Position numbers and translations under genes: made by a program | Shown here: positions 63,999 through 64,000 of the stretch, one piece after another | Numbering within the stretch: position 1 is the first letter of the stretch | Layout: the number at the start of each line of letters is the position of its first letter | Source of the DNA: Metaphire vulgaris | Taxonomy: Eukaryota > Annelida > Clitellata > Crassiclitellata > Megascolecidae | Reading direction: 5' to 3' | DNA length: 64,000 nt | Assembly (NCBI GenBank): GCA_018105865.1 | Contig: CM030867.1 | Span: 5,442,369-5,506,368 of the forward strand | Notes under the pieces: model-generated | The model's input: the letters and a program-made list of their open reading frames with translations, nothing else | Database searches by the model: none | What the model was told of the DNA's origin: nothing

Positions 63999-64000
63999 GA

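Overview
The window is a piece of an animal genome, AT-rich, with long spliced introns and many LINEs and cut-and-paste transposons. The one host gene I can support is DHTKD1, the mitochondrial E1 2-oxoadipate/2-oxoglutarate dehydrogenase-like enzyme. Ten consecutive internal exons lie on the + strand from 7518 to 60203 (7518-7695, 14362-14469, 23121-23232, 35977-36074, 38967-39030, 41274-41347, 42179-42319, 43734-43849, 48153-48228, 60012-60203). They join in frame with AG/GT borders and encode about 386 residues of the thiamine-diphosphate domain. The first exons must lie left of the window and the C-terminal exons right of it. Long introns, no bacterial-style genes, and mixed CR1/L2-like LINEs, LYGSETW-type LINEs, hAT elements and TTAA-inserting elements suggest a non-vertebrate, probably marine, metazoan. 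I cannot name the species.

1-7.5 kb: minisatellites, a LINE fragment (-), a decayed but almost full-length transposase-like gene (-, 4151 to 1875) with a TATA box and CRE, and two 1.03-kb TTAA-flanked elements in opposite orientation. 7.5-23 kb (introns A-B and B-C): a TA-flanked TIR element, a Ty3/gypsy integrase scrap, many LINE pieces, a GA tract of about 190 bp, and a hAT element with GATC-rich ends. 23-36 kb (intron C-D): transposons nested inside one another. A hAT lies in a hAT in a LINE, and a nearly full-length CR1-like LINE lies in an L2-like LINE. Dimeric minisatellites follow.

36-48 kb: the exons are closer together here. An element with purine-rich arms carries an inserted TTAA element whose empty site is preserved in a second copy at 54.4 kb. 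A hAT element sits between inverted repeats at 45.3-46.7 kb. A tRNA-like SINE and two small hAT MITEs bracket exon 48153-48228. 48-64 kb: more TA-flanked and TTAA elements, several LINEs (one split by a DNA element, one with its RT active site mutated, one with an intact 304-codon ORF), the last DHTKD1 exon in view, and an unassigned minus-strand ORF at the right edge.

No tRNA gene, rRNA gene or CRISPR array was seen. The genes do not form an operon: DHTKD1 is the functional unit and almost everything else is transposon sequence inside its introns. All family assignments are from reading motifs, without database searches. LINE and repeat edges are approximate unless a target-site duplication is given.
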